Positions 52,394 through 61,470 of a stretch of 64,000 bases of DNA are shown piece by piece; within the stretch, counting starts at the first letter, position 1; every line of letters begins with the position of its first letter. The stretch covers positions 1 through 64,000 of the forward strand of contig JAEWAB010000001.1 in NCBI GenBank assembly GCA_023391875.1, given 5' to 3'. The position numbers and the translations under genes are program-made. The DNA is from Bacillota bacterium. Its GTDB lineage: Bacteria > Bacillota > Clostridia > Oscillospirales > Ruminococcaceae. The notes under the pieces are model-generated. The model ran no database searches and was not told the DNA's origin. It worked only from the letters and a program-made list of their open reading frames with translations.

Positions 52394-52485
52394 TAGTATG
52401 GCTCAGTTGGTAGAGGAACGGAATTGTAATTCCGTTTGCGCATCTCATAATGTGCAGGTCTCTGTTCAAGGCTCGTCTCAAACAA
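52394..52485 (+). pseudogene. Chimeric, broken tRNA
   Basis: The first 27 bases are identical to the start of the intact tRNA-Thr 100 bases downstream. They are followed by a Thr(UGU)-like anticodon arm around TTGTAA whose loop has a wrong size. A second anticodon-like arm follows, GCGCAT-CTCATAA-TGTGC, as in elongator tRNA-Met, then a GGTCTCTGTTCAAGGCTC T-arm-like stretch. The 3' acceptor strand does not pair with the 5' GCTAGTA. It cannot fold into a functional tRNA and reads like a recombination product. Confidence 0.7.
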
Positions 52486-52499
52486 AATTTTTCTAACTT

Positions 52500-52575
52500 G
52501 CTAGTATGGCTCAGTTGGTAGAGCAGCGCATTCGTAATGCGCAGGTCGTCGGTTCGAGTCCGACTACTAGCTCCA
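52500..52575 (+). tRNA. tRNA-Thr (CGU)
   Basis: Canonical cloverleaf of 76 bases: acceptor GCTAGTA/TACTAGC, D-arm GGCTCAGTTGGTAGAGC, anticodon arm GCGCA-TTCGTAA-TGCGC with anticodon CGT, T-arm GTCGG-TTCGAGT-CCGAC, discriminator T and encoded CCA. It reads ACG codons. A minus-strand open frame across it is only the well-known tRNA shadow. Confidence 0.95.
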
Positions 52576-52576
52576 G

Positions 52577-52618
52577 AGGAACAGACAAATTTCTGCAAAA
52601 GTTTGTCTGTTCCTTTTT
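52577..52618 (+). terminator. Terminator of tRNA unit
   Basis: A perfect 13-pair stem AGGAACAGACAAA (52577-52589) with TTTGTCTGTTCCT (52601-52613), followed by TTTT. Confidence 0.85.
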
Positions 52619-52674
52619 GTTTTATTAAACTATAATAGCATTATCGCAATGCCACCGTCAGAAGCCAACATGAT

Positions 52675-52718
52675 AATACCCCCTATCGTAGTTCTATTAT
52701 CCTACGACAGGGGGTATT
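52675..52718. repeat. 17-base inverted repeat
   Basis: AATACCCCCTATCGTAG (52675-52691) and CTACGACAGGGGGTATT (52702-52718) pair with one mismatch. It lies in the gap after the tRNA (52619-52801), which otherwise holds no gene. It could be a terminator or a remnant of a mobile-element end; there is no transposase nearby. Confidence 0.5.
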
Positions 52719-52801
52719 TTGTCACTATCCGTTTCTACTGGTACAGTTCATTTAGTATATGTTCTCTCCTTTATAACTATATTGTCTGTATAATACATTG
52801 T

Positions 52802-52830
52802 TTGACACAGGAAATACAAGGAAGTATAAT
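52802..52830 (+). promoter_or_regulatory. Perfect consensus promoter of DUF3160-CapA unit
   Basis: TTGACA (52802-52807), 17 bases, TATAAT (52825-52830). The start codon is about 270 bases downstream; the leader has a small TAGGCT/AGCCTA hairpin near 52919 and no reading frame of note. Confidence 0.8.
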
Positions 52831-53107
52831 GTAAGTAATTTCTAAATGTAATTATCATCCCCTATATTGCTAAATTTCTCTTTTACTTAATTTATGATAG
52901 GTTCACATTACTTGGGTTAGGCTATCTGCAGCCTACTCTACTCAAGATTGTAGCAATAATATGCAGTTCGGCTTACCTTTGATAATTAAAATAACGCGAA
53001 GATCCCCTACCCTATTTCAAATAGCAATTACGCGAATTTGGCATGAGGTTTAGTTATGTCTATAACCACCCCAGGCTGTGTGCTTGGCGATATACCAGAA
53101 GGGAGAT

Positions 53108-55351
53108 ATGACCTTGAAAAGATTTATTGCAATTGCTTTGACCCTCGCGATGCTGCTGTCTGTGTCGGCGTGTGGAGAAGGTGCCACGGAACAAAGCGCT
53201 ACGGATACCTCCAGCAACCTAGCAGATAACCCGGACCACCTCGTTACCATACCCGACATAATCTTCCCCGGCACCGAGGTATTCAACTATAGCGACGGCG
53301 CGAATGTTCCCGAATACACCGTCCTGCCCGGGCTTGCCAACATCCTCAATAAAAATCAGTACCAATACGGCACCGATGAAGTGGGCGATTACTACTTTGC
53401 TCTTAAACTGTCGGGCGAAGCGGCCGGCCGCATTGAGCAAAATGGCTTTGTTGTCATTGATTCACAGAGTCACCGCGAATACTACAGCCGATATGAAATG
53501 AATCGTTACAATTATGTTCCCAGCTTTATCACCACCGATTCCGCCGTCCATACCTTCCATCTAATGTACGACTATGTGCTCAAAGACGTCGAGCGCAGCA
53601 ATCTGACGCTCTGTTTAAAAAATCTGTCAGGCAATATGGCGGAAGCGTCCTATAGGCAGTATCTGGAGCTAAAAGGGACGGAGTTTGAGAACGCGGCCCT
53701 TCGGAACGTCGCCTTTTTTGGTGTGGGCGGCAGGCTGCTTGACAGCAATTTCGCCGTGAAAGAAGAAGCTGCGGATCTTGTCGATAAGGAACTCGCCTTA
53801 ATCGAGGCCCACTCGGGGATTAGCGAATCCCCACTCATCAATTTTGGCCAGACATTTTCCAATCCGACCGAATATTACAGCGTCGACTATTCCCAATTTA
53901 TTCCTCGCGGCCATTACACCCAGTCAACGGAGCTGCAGGATTATTTCAGGGCATCCATGTGGTATGGCCAGATGACGCTGCGCTCGGCTTACCCCGACGA
54001 GGTGCGGTCGGCGTTGCTGATGACTTCCGCCCTACAGGCTGCGGAAATTTCCCAGGACTGGTATACGATTTTTCAAACAATCAACTTCTTTGTGGGCGAG
54101 TGCGACGACATTACCCCGCCCGATTATACCCAAAACCTGTCGGGCATTTATGGTGACGATATCGGCGCGTTGCCGGTGGTGACGGATAAGGCCAAATTTG
54201 AGCAGGCCCTTGAGGTAATAAAGGATCTGCCACCCCCAGCCATAAATTCCATTCCCGTATACGACGAAAAGCTCCAGCCGGACCGCGATAAAGCGATTAC
54301 CGGGTTTCGGTTCTTGGGCCAGCGATTCACAATAGACGCCGCCATCTTTCAGCGTTTGATTGACCGGGAAACCAAAGACCGAATGTTGCCAAATGCCCTG
54401 GATGTACCGGCGGCTTTTGGCTCCGACGAAGCATACAATGTCCTCAAAAGCGATTATAATGTGGATGAATATCCCGACTATGACGGCAACCTTGGCAATG
54501 TAAGAGACTATATAAGCGCCGTGGGAGATAATGTCTGGACATCAAATCTCTATTGGTCGTGGCTCAATATGCTGCGTCCGCTGGCGAGCAATGCTGACAG
54601 AACAGGGTACCCATTCTTCATGCAGAATACGGCTTGGACGCGCAAGGAGCTGAACACATTTCTGGGAAGCTGGACGGAGCTAAAGCACGACACCCTGCTT
54701 TACGCAAAGCAACCGATGGCAGAGCGGGGCGGAGGCGGACCCGAACCACCGCCTCCGCCGGACGACCGGGGATATGTGGAGCCAAACCCTGAGCTGTTCG
54801 GAAGATTGGCCCTGCTTGTGAAGCAAACCAAGGAGGGGCTTGTAGCAGCGAATCTGATAACAGACGGAGCGAGCGAGGCTTTGGGCAATTTGCTCGGAAT
54901 AGCCAATAAACTTACGGAAATATCCCAAAAGGAACTGGCGTATACTAAGCTGACAAGCGAAGAATACGATTTTATCCGCAATTATGGCGGAGAACTTGAG
55001 CATATTTGGGACGCAGCAAAAAAGGACGAATTGGATGCCCTAAAAGCCGAGTATGGATATGTAAACAAGGAATCGTATTTGTATGAGCATCCGGACGCCA
55101 TTGTGGCCGACGTGGCCACCGACCCCAACGGGTTTGTCCTTGAAGAGGCGACCGGCTTCGCCAAAACCATTGTTGTCGCCTTCCCAAGAGAAGATGGAGT
55201 GGTTTTAGGTACAGGACTCGTTTACTCCCAATATGAGTTTACGGTGCCCATCGACCAACGTATGACCGACGAACAGTGGCACCAGGCTCTCAACAGCAAT
55301 CAAATCCCGCCTCTTGCCGGGTGGAAAAACGCTTTTACCGTCAATGAGTAA
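53108..55351 (+). CDS. DUF3160 lipoprotein
   Basis: A 747-residue exported lipoprotein (signal 1-20, lipobox SVSAC). The mature protein has the DUF3160 hallmarks: RYNYVPSFITTDSAVHTFHLMYD near 135, an INFGQTFSNPTEY-type segment, and a long helical body up to a proline-rich linker (GPEPPPPPDDRG near 545) and a C-terminal part with VVAFPREDGVVLGTGLVYSQYEF. The family is linked to envelope or polysaccharide functions in Clostridia, but no reaction is established. Start ATG 53108 with AGAAGGGAG. Its stop overlaps the CapA start (ATGAGTAA), so the two are co-translated. Confidence 0.8.
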   Translation: MTLKRFIAIALTLAMLLSVSACGEGATEQSATDTSSNLADNPDHLVTIPDIIFPGTEVFNYSDGANVPEYTVLPGLANILNKNQYQYGTDEVGDYYFALKLSGEAAGRIEQNGFVVIDSQSHREYYSRYEMNRYNYVPSFITTDSAVHTFHLMYDYVLKDVERSNLTLCLKNLSGNMAEASYRQYLELKGTEFENAALRNVAFFGVGGRLLDSNFAVKEEAADLVDKELALIEAHSGISESPLINFGQTFSNPTEYYSVDYSQFIPRGHYTQSTELQDYFRASMWYGQMTLRSAYPDEVRSALLMTSALQAAEISQDWYTIFQTINFFVGECDDITPPDYTQNLSGIYGDDIGALPVVTDKAKFEQALEVIKDLPPPAINSIPVYDEKLQPDRDKAITGFRFLGQRFTIDAAIFQRLIDRETKDRMLPNALDVPAAFGSDEAYNVLKSDYNVDEYPDYDGNLGNVRDYISAVGDNVWTSNLYWSWLNMLRPLASNADRTGYPFFMQNTAWTRKELNTFLGSWTELKHDTLLYAKQPMAERGGGGPEPPPPPDDRGYVEPNPELFGRLALLVKQTKEGLVAANLITDGASEALGNLLGIANKLTEISQKELAYTKLTSEEYDFIRNYGGELEHIWDAAKKDELDALKAEYGYVNKESYLYEHPDAIVADVATDPNGFVLEEATGFAKTIVVAFPREDGVVLGTGLVYSQYEFTVPIDQRMTDEQWHQALNSNQIPPLAGWKNAFTVNE

Positions 55352-57068
55352 TAAAGTGTTATGCGTACTTATCGCGGCCGCGCTCGCGGTAAGTACGCTT
55401 TTACCGGGCTGTTTTCGAGAATACGGAGATACCGATGAGTATAGAGAATTCATAAAGGCTAATAATCTGTTCGACTCGGTCAGCAGGATAGAGACATCGG
55501 GGAACTATTCATATGTCCTAGAGGACGGCGTTCTCTCTTTCCTTGATTTGGACGGGAAACAGATATGGCGCTCAGACGAATACTGGTTTGTCAACGATTT
55601 TCGGCTTTTTGACATGGATGGGGATGGCAACACCGACTGCTTGTTTTCCCTGTGGAAATCTTATAGCTTTTACAAGGGTTTCGATGAAAACGACGACCCA
55701 AGCGTTAAAAATCACCTGTTTTTGTACACCATTCGCGGAGGGTACGCCAAAGCGTTATGGGCGTCGTCAAATCTTCCTCGCCCAATCTACAGCTTTGAAA
55801 TCAGTGAAGGCACTCGGACACCCGTATATACCGGCGCAATCTTAAGAACCTTTGAGGGCGAATATACGAAAGACTATACAAGGAGCGAAGGAAGGGAATT
55901 TACATACACCTGGCAAGGCTGGGGCTTTGTACCGGAGGATGAGCCGGTCGTTGTGCCGCCGCAGGACACGTCCGCAGTGAAGCTCTCCTTTGTGGGTGAC
56001 CTGATGATTCATTCCCGACAGCTTTATGAGGCCTATAACGCCGATGACAGTACATACGACTTCGGTTATTCTTTTGAATTTGTCCGCGACCATATTACTT
56101 CCGCCGACTACGCAATCGGAAATCTGGAAACGGTTTTGGGCGGCAAAGAGACCGGATATACAGATTTTCCGGCCTTCAACGCACCAGACGAATTTGCCCT
56201 TGCTCTTCGCGAGGCAGGGTTCGATATGCTGACCACCGCCAACAACCATTGCAATGACCGAGGCGAATCCGGGATAATACGCACCATAAACGTGCTCGAC
56301 AGCCTTGGGCTGGACCATATAGGAACCTATAAATCAGACGAAGAACGGAGCAGAGTCTTTATCCGGGAAATAAAGGGGATAAAATTCGCATTTCTCTCTT
56401 TCACCTATGGGACCAACGGGATACAACTTGCGTCCGGCAAACCTTACCTTGCCAATGTCATGAGTGAGGCTCTTATTCGTGAAGATATTCAGCGCGCGAA
56501 GTCTGATAATCCTGATATTATCGTCGTCATGCCCCACATGGGCGATGAATACGAAAGTCAGCCTAGCGAAGAATGGGGAAACTGGGCTCATTTTATGCTG
56601 GATTGCGGAGCGGATATTGTGGTTGCCAGCCATCCCCATGTTTTACAGCCTGCGGAGTTTGTCGGCATTGACAACGGCAACAAAGAATCGCGCAGCTGCT
56701 TTATAGCGTATTCCACAGGTAATTCTCTCTCCTCCCAACGGGAGCCCCCAACCGACGCGGGGATGATACTTAACCTGTATTTTGAGCGGGATGAAACAGG
56801 CAAGGTTTTTCTTTCGGAGGTGTCATATGTCCCCACTTGGGTCAAATTTACCGATGACAGCGGATGTTTTGATATAACGGTACTTCCTGTTTGGGACACG
56901 CTTAACGCTGTTAATAGCGGAAACAATGTAAACTTGAGAGATAGTGATATTTCTAGGCTGAAACTCGTGTTGGCCGAACAAGCCAAAATGTTTTTGGGGC
57001 GAGAACCGGCGTGGGACGAGCGGGGGGAATATTTTATCGGGCGAAACGCCATACAGAGCGACAAATAG
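55344..57068 (+). CDS. CapA-family (PGA_cap) lipoprotein with unusual N-terminal domain
   Basis: A 574-residue exported lipoprotein (lipobox LLPGC near residue 23). Residues 30-210 form a separate domain with a DMDGDGNTD calcium-loop-like motif near 81, as in FG-GAP/EF-hand-type repeats. The C-terminal half is a CapA metallophosphatase-like domain: FVGDLMIHSRQ, GNLETVLGG, TTANNHCNDRG, MPHMGDEYES and GADIVVASHPHVLQ hold the conserved metal ligands. CapA proteins act in poly-gamma-glutamate or related envelope polymer handling. Start chosen at 55344, where it overlaps the upstream stop. A spare GGAG-preceded 21-codon frame sits after the stop (57080-57145). Confidence 0.85.
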   Translation: MSNKVLCVLIAAALAVSTLLPGCFREYGDTDEYREFIKANNLFDSVSRIETSGNYSYVLEDGVLSFLDLDGKQIWRSDEYWFVNDFRLFDMDGDGNTDCLFSLWKSYSFYKGFDENDDPSVKNHLFLYTIRGGYAKALWASSNLPRPIYSFEISEGTRTPVYTGAILRTFEGEYTKDYTRSEGREFTYTWQGWGFVPEDEPVVVPPQDTSAVKLSFVGDLMIHSRQLYEAYNADDSTYDFGYSFEFVRDHITSADYAIGNLETVLGGKETGYTDFPAFNAPDEFALALREAGFDMLTTANNHCNDRGESGIIRTINVLDSLGLDHIGTYKSDEERSRVFIREIKGIKFAFLSFTYGTNGIQLASGKPYLANVMSEALIREDIQRAKSDNPDIIVVMPHMGDEYESQPSEEWGNWAHFMLDCGADIVVASHPHVLQPAEFVGIDNGNKESRSCFIAYSTGNSLSSQREPPTDAGMILNLYFERDETGKVFLSEVSYVPTWVKFTDDSGCFDITVLPVWDTLNAVNSGNNVNLRDSDISRLKLVLAEQAKMFLGREPAWDERGEYFIGRNAIQSDK

Positions 57069-57300
57069 GGAGAAAAACGATGCTGAGTACTGGGTGTATT
57101 ACATCGCTTGCGGGAAAGATACGGAAAAAGGCACTTAACAAATGATTCTTGATGTGACTATTGAAAAATACAGCTTAAACCCTATATCATGAGGTCGTAA
57201 AATGTTTACCTCGCCACTTAAATAAAATAAACTGAACACTTAATTTATATAACGACCATTACCAAACCCTTCGTATTAGGTCAACAGGAGGACGCATAGC

Positions 57301-58080
57301 ATGCCGCAATACATTACACTGCCCTTGATAGGATTCCTTGTGGGTATTTTGGTTATCTCGCTTGGTGGAGGTGGTGGGGCAATTTATGTAGGGCTATTAA
57401 CCACATTTTTTAATATTCCACCAGCGATAGCCGCAGCCACTTCTCTGGCGACTATTATTCCAACAACCGCAATTGGCACCTTCAGCCACTGGAGAAATGG
57501 GAATATCAACCTACGTATGGGGCTTACTATGCTAGCAGGGGGTGTGGTTGGTTCGGTGATAGGGTCACTATGTTCCAGTTTGCTCCCACAGAGCCTGTAC
57601 AATAAACTTACTGGAGCTATCCTACTTCTGCTTTCTATCCAGATGTTTATTACATATCTTCAGAAAAAGAGAAAAATTGATGAAGACTCACAGCCAGCAA
57701 GCGAAAGCCTAGATAAACGGAATATTATAAAAGCCATCATTTTTGGCCTACTTGGAGGCGGGATGTCTGGGTTGGTTGGGTTAAGCGGAAGTCCCCCCAT
57801 CGTTGCGGGTCTTGCGATTCTCGGCTGCTCTGCGCTGGAAACGGTGGGGACATCGGTACTCGTGGTTCTTGGAATATCTATTACAGGCTTTACTACCCAT
57901 CTCGGCCTTGGCAGTGTTAATTGGAAGCTTGTAGGCCTGCTAATAATTGGTACAATAAGCGGGGCTTTTGTTGGCCCATTTCTCCTTAAGCGGATTAAAA
58001 AAGGCAGCATGGAAAAGGTCTTGCAGCCGCTTCTCATTGTAATGATAATCGTTATGGGGGTTATGCTTTTTTTAAAATAA
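57301..58080 (+). CDS. TauE/SafE-family exporter, full length
   Basis: A 259-residue membrane protein with eight or nine hydrophobic segments in two repeats. Repeat signatures: SLGGGGGAIYVGLL (about 20-33) and LLGGGMSGLVGLSGSPP (about 150-166). Sulfite, sulfoacetate or another C-S anion are usual substrates; not specified here. ATG with AGGAGG nine bases before. It is a full-length counterpart of the split pair at 8104-8864 but not closely similar to it. The 57069-57300 gap holds only a weak 21-codon frame. Confidence 0.85.
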   Translation: MPQYITLPLIGFLVGILVISLGGGGGAIYVGLLTTFFNIPPAIAAATSLATIIPTTAIGTFSHWRNGNINLRMGLTMLAGGVVGSVIGSLCSSLLPQSLYNKLTGAILLLLSIQMFITYLQKKRKIDEDSQPASESLDKRNIIKAIIFGLLGGGMSGLVGLSGSPPIVAGLAILGCSALETVGTSVLVVLGISITGFTTHLGLGSVNWKLVGLLIIGTISGAFVGPFLLKRIKKGSMEKVLQPLLIVMIIVMGVMLFLK

Positions 58081-58276
58081 CTTAAGATGAGAATATAGAT
58101 TAAAGATAATAAGTTACGACTGTACAAATTTGAATATTACATTAGGATTATGGTAGGTCTAGTGTTCTTGAGAACGTCCATTTTACTTCCCATTAGGTTT
58201 ACCACGTGCCAACTTATTTTTTGACGAACTGAACTTAATTTATGTAATATGTATGAAGATGATGTGTGTATTCAAT

Positions 58277-58316
58277 AGCCGGAATATCCCCTTGCAGGAT
58301 ACAGGCTTTTTTAACA
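58277..58316 (+). terminator. Terminator after TauE/SafE gene
   Basis: AGCC and TATCC pair with GGATA and GGCT around CCTTGCA, then TTTTTT. The rest of the 58081-58532 gap is non-coding; a partial frame near 58390-58590 shows no homology I recognise. Confidence 0.55.
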
Positions 58317-58532
58317 AGCTACTGATTGATACCCCCTAAGATACCGCCGTATCCTTAAAAAAGGGCGACTCTAATACGCCCTCCGAATTTCCAATTTTGA
58401 AAAAGGAAAACGACAGCTTTGATTGTTATTCAAAACCGCCGTTAGGCTACTGCATCTTGTTTAGGCACATAGCTATCCTACCGCCAAACAACAGTTTTTT
58501 TAATTTTCCCGTTGGGCGACACAAGCTCCATT

Positions 58533-58979
58533 TTATAGATGCCTTTTCAAATAAATCATATCCACTAACTGTTGTCCATTTTCATACATAGGGTGGTCGT
58601 AATTGTCTACAAAAAAGTTTTTAACAATATGTGATTTTGCAAATCCGCATTTCTCGTAGAAATGAAGTATCATCGGGCTATCGCCTGTTCCAACATATAA
58701 CTCGCTACCAGACTTTTTGTAGTAATCAGCAATAAATGAGATTAGATATTGTCCATATCCTTTCCGTTGATATTTAGGAACGGTAACAATATTCTTAATT
58801 TCATAAACGCCGGATTGCTCTTGTGTAACAACGCAAATCGCTTTAACATCATCATCACACAAGGCGAATAGTTCACCACGATGCAAATATTTTTCTATCA
58901 TACTTACCTGTTCATCTGCAATAAGTAGCAATTCCATGTACTTTGTTTTATCGCTATCAATAATTCTCACAATTTCCAT
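58533..58979 (-). CDS. GNAT-family N-acetyltransferase
   Basis: A 148-residue GNAT enzyme. The acetyl-CoA-binding motif A is VPKYQRKGYGQYLI (around 86-100), and the motif B part is LHFYEKCGF with the usual Tyr. The N-terminal strand pattern and Asp-Asp-Asp-x-Val-Lys-Ala-Ile-Cys-Val match a GNAT fold. Substrate unknown. It is AT-rich and unlinked to the transporters around it. Start ATG at 58979 follows AAAGGGG. Confidence 0.85.
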   Translation of the reverse strand: MEIVRIIDSDKTKYMELLLIADEQVSMIEKYLHRGELFALCDDDVKAICVVTQEQSGVYEIKNIVTVPKYQRKGYGQYLISFIADYYKKSGSELYVGTGDSPMILHFYEKCGFAKSHIVKNFFVDNYDHPMYENGQQLVDMIYLKRHL

Positions 58980-59067
58980 TCGATATTTCCCCTTTCCTCT
59001 GTTATCTTTACAAATCCATTATACCGTTTTCCATTTCAAATAGGGGAACACACATCGTTGTAAAAAA

Positions 59068-59099
59068 TAGATGCGCCACTTTGTAAAGTGGCACATCTA
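59068..59099 (-). terminator. Terminator of decayed CD3324-like gene
   Basis: TAGATG and GCCACTT pair with AAGTGGC and CATCTA, followed on the minus strand by TTTTTT. It lies just after the pseudogene's stop codon. Confidence 0.75.
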
Positions 59100-59100
59100 C

Positions 59101-59292
59101 TCATAAAATTTGCATACTACGTATAATGCGTTGAATGCTTTTGGGGGTTAAAAAGTATTTCTCTGACAGTTCAAAAACAGTCGTGCCGTTTTTGTAACTA
59201 TTGTATATTTCAAAATTTCTTTCTTTGAAATATGCTTTCGTATCTGTCTTTTCCCCCCATGAGGATATTTTGGGATTCCTACGTATTTGAAC
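59101..59292 (-). pseudogene. CD3324-like HTH protein, 5' truncated
   Basis: A 63-codon minus-strand frame without a start codon carries SWGEKTDTKAYFKERNFEI, then an SEKYFLTPKSIQRIIRSM helix-turn-helix. This is the C-terminal part of the small CD3324-type regulators (usually about 90 residues), which share the SWG...R-N and SxKSIQRI motifs. The first third is missing upstream, where stop codons occur. It was therefore a small regulator that has decayed. The rest of the 59293-59807 gap has no gene; a GGTCAC/GTGACC hairpin near 59740 precedes the next gene. Confidence 0.65.
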
Positions 59293-59807
59293 TCACATCA
59301 AAGCTTATTTAACGTATAATTATGGCGTTTCCTTTTTTAACGAGAAAACATCGTTTTAAAGGTGACGCTTTTTTATTCAGGGTACTCTAGGTTTCAGCAG
59401 AAAACGTCACCAGATAGAAGATGTTATATATTGCGGTATTAATAGAGTTTTGCAAAGAATTTGCGCATATTCATCATAAAATTAAGCGCGAACAAGTCTC
59501 CTCAAACCATTAGAGTGCACTATAATTTCGTTAAAAAGCAGTATTTCAGGCTTTCAAAACATGCAATTTATCTAAAATAGGGCTATAAACGAGAAAAATT
59601 TTCGATCAGTATATCTAATCAGACGTGAAAAAGGACAAGATTTAAGATGAATTTTCCAGAATAGCAAGAAAGAGGCTTTCTTTCCTAGCTTGCGTTTGCT
59701 ATGATTACAACTGTGATAGGGTACGTTCCGGCGTGTGCCGGGTGGTCACAGCAGTCTTTCGTCGTGACCCGCGAGGACTGCGCAATTTTTAAGAAGGAGC
59801 GATTCTA

Positions 59808-61337
59808 GTGAAATCACGTAAAGTTCTGGCGCTGTTACTGGCTCTGTCCATGACTTCCGCGCTCGTAACAGCCTGTGGTTCCTCCTCCAGCCCTGCTGTA
59901 AATTCGTCGGCAGGTGAAAGCTCCGCGGCTACTACTACAGTCAGTGAGGAAGCCCCAAAGGTCGAGAAGCCGAATTCCATCACGCTGATGGTGGATGGTA
60001 CGTTCCTGATCAAGGAAAACGGCGAGGCGATTCTCGAAAAAGGTTACGAAGATCTGTTTGGCATCGACCTCATTATCAACCACCCAGTACATAACGAGTA
60101 CTACGAGAAGGTTAACCTCGCGTTCTCGTCGGGAAACGTCCCCGACGTGCTGATTGCAACGAGTAACTACTACCTCAACTTCGCCTCAAACGGCGCCCTG
60201 TATGACATCACGGATCTCTACGAGAATTCCGAGATCAAGAACAATATTATTGACCAGTCGATTATTGATTCCATTCGCGTGGACGGCCGCCTGTACGGTC
60301 TCCCCCGTGAACGCGGAAACGGCACGATTACCTATGTCCGCGGCGACTGGATGGATAAGCTCGGCATCTCGAGCCCGACGAACTACGAAGAGTTCCTGAC
60401 GATGCTACGCCGCTTCAAGAATGAGAACCCGGATGGGCTGTCTCCTGCCGAAGTGATCCCGATCACCTCCAGCGGACTTGTCAACTCCGAGTTCCCGCTC
60501 GACATCTATCTTCGTGAGTTCTACTGGACGGCAACACCCGATTTCGTCAAGCGCGGCGATACATGGGTAGACGGCATGACCGAGGACGTCATGAAAGATG
60601 CTCTCCAGAGAATGCGCGACGCATACTCCGAGGGCCTGATTGATAAGGAAATCATCACGAACCAGACCTCCACCTGCCGCGATAAGTTTTATGCAGGCAC
60701 GGTCGGTGCATTCAACTACTGGGCGGGCACATGGAACCTGAACCTGTACAACAACCTGACGGCTAATATCCCTGACGCGAAGGTTGTACCGATTCCTCCG
60801 ATCAAGGAAACCAAGTATGTCGAGCGTGCGCCGATCCCGATCTGCATCACGACGAACGGACCGACGAGCAAGACGAATCCTGAAGGCGTCTTCGAGTACT
60901 TCCTGGCTACGCTGCTGGATAACGGCGATGGGCAAAACTTCTGGACATTCGGCGTAAAGGGTGAGGAAGGCTCCGCGACTTACACCACCGACGCGAATGG
61001 TAATATCTCAATGCTACCTTCCGTAGAGGACCCGAAGAAGGACTTCACCAAGTCCTGGGCGGATCCTGCTCTGTCCATCACCAGCTTTGCTCCGAAGTTT
61101 GAGTTCGACCCGCTGATAACCAATTCTTTGAAGATGTTCCAGTCAAATATGACTGTTTACAGCATCTTCCCTACCTCCGAGGCAATCAACGACCTCCTGA
61201 CCGAGATAAATTCCTTGAAGGCAAAATATGTTTCCAAGATTGTGTACAGCGAGGTCACCATTGACGAGGGCCTGACACAGTACACAAACGAGGCAAAGGG
61301 CATGATTGAAGCCATTCTGAATGACCTCAATAAATAA
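59808..61337 (+). CDS. ABC sugar importer, binding lipoprotein (LplA-type)
   Basis: A 509-residue SBP family 1 lipoprotein (signal 1-22, lipobox VTACG). A Ser/Ala-rich linker precedes the binding fold (from about 45), with GTITYVRGDWMDKLG and the TRDKFYAGTVGAFNYWAGTWN-like segment typical of LplA/large oligosaccharide binders. GTG start, with AAGGAG upstream. It heads a unit with two CUT1 permeases and no ATPase, so it must borrow a shared MsmX-type ATPase. Codon use here differs from the left part of the window (fewer CTG, more CTC and ATC). Substrate unknown, likely a complex glycan. Confidence 0.9.
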   Translation: MKSRKVLALLLALSMTSALVTACGSSSSPAVNSSAGESSAATTTVSEEAPKVEKPNSITLMVDGTFLIKENGEAILEKGYEDLFGIDLIINHPVHNEYYEKVNLAFSSGNVPDVLIATSNYYLNFASNGALYDITDLYENSEIKNNIIDQSIIDSIRVDGRLYGLPRERGNGTITYVRGDWMDKLGISSPTNYEEFLTMLRRFKNENPDGLSPAEVIPITSSGLVNSEFPLDIYLREFYWTATPDFVKRGDTWVDGMTEDVMKDALQRMRDAYSEGLIDKEIITNQTSTCRDKFYAGTVGAFNYWAGTWNLNLYNNLTANIPDAKVVPIPPIKETKYVERAPIPICITTNGPTSKTNPEGVFEYFLATLLDNGDGQNFWTFGVKGEEGSATYTTDANGNISMLPSVEDPKKDFTKSWADPALSITSFAPKFEFDPLITNSLKMFQSNMTVYSIFPTSEAINDLLTEINSLKAKYVSKIVYSEVTIDEGLTQYTNEAKGMIEAILNDLNK

Positions 61338-61385
61338 AGCGACTGAGCCGGCGGGCAGGATGTGCAGCCTGTAGATCCTGCCGTT

Positions 61386-61432
61386 TGGCGGGTGTCCTCA
61401 ATCCCTTCGCGCATGATTGAAGGCACCCGCCA
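61386..61432 (+). promoter_or_regulatory. Intercistronic hairpin after binding-protein gene
   Basis: TGGCGGGTG, TCC and TCAATC pair with GATTGA, AGG and CACCCGCCA around an 11-base loop, between the binding-protein and permease genes. There is no T-run, so it is not a terminator. Such hairpins often raise the binding protein's level by protecting its mRNA. Confidence 0.65.
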
Positions 61433-61470
61433 GATAAACTATAACGACCAACGGGGAAGGGAAGATAGCT

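Noticed and set aside
52368..52598. Minus-strand 76-codon frame
   Set aside because: It is the antisense of the tRNA-Thr and broken tRNA, a common artefact.
57080..57145. 21-codon frame after CapA
   Set aside because: It has a GGAG site, but another frame over the same bases looks equally protein-like, so it is probably a decayed gene remnant.
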